Shown: one piece after another, positions 30,555-32,817 of the stretch
Layout of the letters: every line of letters starts with the position of its first letter
How positions within the stretch are numbered: position 1 is the first letter of the stretch
Assembly (NCBI GenBank): GCA_029238785.1
Contig: JAQWFN010000020.1
Coordinates: 1-32,817 of the forward strand
Direction of reading: 5' to 3'
Source of the DNA: Flavobacteriales bacterium
Lineage (GTDB): Bacteria > Bacteroidota > Bacteroidia > Flavobacteriales_D > Sanyastnellaceae
Length of the DNA: 32,817 bases
Notes under the pieces: generated by a model
What the model was told of the DNA's origin: nothing
The model's input: only the letters and a program-made list of their open reading frames with translations
The model's database searches: none
Position numbers and translations under genes: made by a program

Positions 30555-32817
30555 ATGAAATTGCTTGTTTTTCTCCTGGGTGCATTCTTTGTTTTGTCGA
30601 TGCACGCTCAAGACTTTCCTTACAAAGGTTCAGCGTCTGACTCCCGTTTACCCGACTGGGTAAAAATGATGTATAGCGAAGAGCTAAATGCCTTCGAGCT
30701 GAAAGAAGCCTATGAGACGTATTACCAAGAGCACGATTTTGAGAAAAACATCCACACCCAAAATTACAAGCGTTTCATTGCACAAAACAGGACCTTCATC
30801 CAGGCCGATGGAAGCATCGAAAAACCCATGCTTCGCAATGAAGATTTTGTTTTTGAAGCCGAAAGAGGTAACGACATTTGGCACTACGAAGGTCCGAACC
30901 ACCACGTAGATAGCGATGGAACATTAACGGAAGGATTCAGACACAGCAACGTCTATTGTCATGATCGTTCTTCCCTGAATACCAACCTGCTCTTTTGTGG
31001 AACTGAGTCGGGCGGTGTTTACAAAACCACAGACGAAGGCCTGAACTGGTCGCACGTCACCAAAAACTACCCCATTGGTGCAGTGCATTCCATCGCCATC
31101 AAACCTAGCGACGATAATGTGGTGATTTTTAGTGCTGAAAACAACCTTTGGCGATCAGAAGACGGTGGCATTAGCTGGACCATTATTGGCAATACCGCGT
31201 TCAGCAACCAAAACATTCGCGCATGGGAAATCATGTTCAATCCGGAAGACAACGAGATGATCTATGCGGCTACTGATAAAGGTTTGTTTCGCAGTTTAGA
31301 CGGTGGAGATAATTGGGTCGAGATCTTAGCAAACAATTGCGAAGCCGTGCGCACCCAACCAGGAAATCCCGCTGTGGTCTATGCCATTCACTATGAAAAC
31401 GATTTGGGCTACGCGAAATTCTACAAAAGCAGCGATTATGGAGCAACCTTTACCTTGTTCGATAACGGTTGGTTTGATGCAAGCATGGGAGATATTGATA
31501 TAGACGGAGGAAGGCTTGCTGTAACCGAGGCCGACCCCAATCGCATCTACGCTTTATTGGTGGGCTATGAGAACGCCGGTTCATCTGTAGTCACCAACGG
31601 CTGGGTAGGAACTTGGGTAAGCTATGATGCGGGAGAAACCTGGGAGTTTCCACACGAATTGATTGGTACGCCGTACACTGATGCTCACCCCAACCTCATG
31701 AACTTCTCAGCTGGAGATGGCGATTATACCCAGATTCATTACAACACCACCATGGCCGTTTCGCAATTGGATCCAGATAAAGTACTGATTGGTGGTTTGA
31801 ACCTCTGGATAAGTAACGATGCCTGTGCTACTTACGAAGGTGTGGGAGGTTACATTGGTGGTATCGACTATTTCCACGTTGATCAACAAGAACTTAAAAT
31901 CTATAAAACCAGCGAAAGCACAGAAGAAATTTGGTTGTCTAACGATGGCGGTATTCTGCACTCGAGTGATTTTATGAACTCGCACATCAACTTGAACAGG
32001 GGCATTCGGGCAGTGAACTTGTGGGGCTACGATCAAGGGTGGAACGAAGACATGATGGTGGGCGGTCGCTATCACAACGGCAACATGGCCTACCATGAGA
32101 ATTACGAAGAAGGTGAGTTCTTGGCCTTAGGTGGAGGTGAAGCTCCTACGGGCTATGTGAACTATAACGACGAAAACGAGACCTTCTTTTCCGACATCAA
32201 CGGCAAGCGTTTGCCGGAGGTTTATGATGGTATTCCAGAGAACATCCCCATGTCTATGGATCCCAACGAGAGCTATTGGAACAATGAAAGCTCTAGAGTG
32301 ATGTTCGACAATACCTACTTCAACACCGCTTGGTTGGGGAAAGACAATGTGATCTACCGTTCAATTGATGGTGGAAGCTCCTATGCGCCAGTACACACCT
32401 TTGGTAACAATGCCAATCATGATGTGCTTTGGATTGAACAGAGCTACGCCAACCATGAGGTGTTTTACTTGCATCAAGCCCAAGGAAATACCTGCGCTTT
32501 GTGGAGAAGTGCAGATCATGGTGAAAGCTGGTTGGAAGTGAACTTACCACTCAATTTGCGTTACATGAACTTCACCACATCATCCAGCAATGAAAATGAA
32601 ATTTGGGTGAGTTATTACGATGGAAATAACGGAAACAAGGTGTATCATTCTACCGATGCAGGTGCTAACTGGACCAACATCACCACTTCAAGTCTTGATG
32701 GACTTGCGCCCTGGGCCATTGCACATCAATATGGAACCGATGGCGGTGTTTATTTGGCCATGAGGAATGGACATGTGTTCTACCGCAACAACAGCATGAA
32801 CGATTGGGAAAGCTACA
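30555..32817 (+). CDS. secreted Asp-box (BNR/sortilin-like) propeller protein, 3' truncated by window
   Basis: The frame is open from the ATG at 30555 to the window end, 754 complete codons. A signal peptide ends LSMHAQ. At least eight Asp-box motifs (S/T-x-D-x-G-x-x-W/F) are present: YKTTDEGLNW, WRSEDGGISW, FRSLDGGDNW, YKSSDYGATF, VSYDAGETW, YRSIDGGSSY, WRSADHGESW and YHSTDAGANW. Several are followed by strands typical of VPS10/sortilin or photosynthesis-stability-factor-like propellers. Such proteins are exported by T9SS in this phylum and bind glycans or proteins; catalysis is not implied. The missing C-terminus likely carries a sorting domain. A TACTTTG near 30528 may be part of its promoter. 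Confidence 0.85.
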   Translation, partial: MKLLVFLLGAFFVLSMHAQDFPYKGSASDSRLPDWVKMMYSEELNAFELKEAYETYYQEHDFEKNIHTQNYKRFIAQNRTFIQADGSIEKPMLRNEDFVFEAERGNDIWHYEGPNHHVDSDGTLTEGFRHSNVYCHDRSSLNTNLLFCGTESGGVYKTTDEGLNWSHVTKNYPIGAVHSIAIKPSDDNVVIFSAENNLWRSEDGGISWTIIGNTAFSNQNIRAWEIMFNPEDNEMIYAATDKGLFRSLDGGDNWVEILANNCEAVRTQPGNPAVVYAIHYENDLGYAKFYKSSDYGATFTLFDNGWFDASMGDIDIDGGRLAVTEADPNRIYALLVGYENAGSSVVTNGWVGTWVSYDAGETWEFPHELIGTPYTDAHPNLMNFSAGDGDYTQIHYNTTMAVSQLDPDKVLIGGLNLWISNDACATYEGVGGYIGGIDYFHVDQQELKIYKTSESTEEIWLSNDGGILHSSDFMNSHINLNRGIRAVNLWGYDQGWNEDMMVGGRYHNGNMAYHENYEEGEFLALGGGEAPTGYVNYNDENETFFSDINGKRLPEVYDGIPENIPMSMDPNESYWNNESSRVMFDNTYFNTAWLGKDNVIYRSIDGGSSYAPVHTFGNNANHDVLWIEQSYANHEVFYLHQAQGNTCALWRSADHGESWLEVNLPLNLRYMNFTTSSSNENEIWVSYYDGNNGNKVYHSTDAGANWTNITTSSLDGLAPWAIAHQYGTDGGVYLAMRNGHVFYRNNSMNDWESY

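Overview
The window looks like chromosome from a marine-type member of the Bacteroidota (Flavobacteriales-like). Four things point there: several secreted proteins end in type IX secretion (T9SS) type A sorting domains; SprB-like, FG-GAP/ASPIC and 'DDGSC' secreted modules are present; several -7 boxes match the Bacteroidota consensus TAnnTTTG while Shine-Dalgarno sites are mostly weak; and there is a BtuB/BtuG-type vitamin B12 uptake pair. No rRNA, tRNA, insertion sequence, prophage or CRISPR array was seen.

Layout. 1-6.6 kb: a GC-rich repeat block, a small lipoprotein, a leucine-rich-repeat secreted protein, an AT-richer acyltransferase, a terminator shared by convergent genes, a secreted thioredoxin-like T9SS cargo, then a SatD / DUF3307 gene pair behind a strikingly regular operator array, a DUF4377-like secreted protein, and a second block of the same GC-rich repeat in opposite orientation. 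6.6-12.5 kb: a minus-strand operon of an FG-GAP/ASPIC T9SS protein, a membrane-anchored penicillin-acylase-family Ntn hydrolase and a small SprB-like protein. 12.7-18.7 kb: aldo/keto reductase and RMD1/DUF155 membrane protein (minus strand); then ClpS, an M48 lipoprotein metalloprotease, a LytTR regulator with a degenerate receiver, and a prolyl oligopeptidase lipoprotein (plus strand). 18.7-22.5 kb: a TPR/PD40/OmpA/DUF1573 envelope protein, a 496-base gap with a G-quadruplex motif, and an AlkD-MutT repair pair (minus strand). 22.5-25.8 kb: cobalamin riboswitch, BtuB and BtuG-like surface lipoprotein, closed by a three-copy inverted repeat. 25.8-32.8 kb: S41 peptidase and PaaZ (minus strand), then two secreted proteins (plus strand), the last running off the window end.

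The most notable system is 4.36-5.77 kb. SatD reads as a class III nucleotidyl-cyclase-like domain fused to a helix-turn-helix. Its partner DUF3307 is a polytopic membrane protein with four i/i+4 His/Asp pairs on successive hydrophobic segments. The promoter is covered by six hexamer half-sites (five perfect) that alternate in orientation on an exact 14-base period. I infer an autoregulated signalling or metal-handling module. The fold assignment and the regulation are both inference from sequence pattern. The clearest metabolic unit is the riboswitch-controlled B12 uptake operon.
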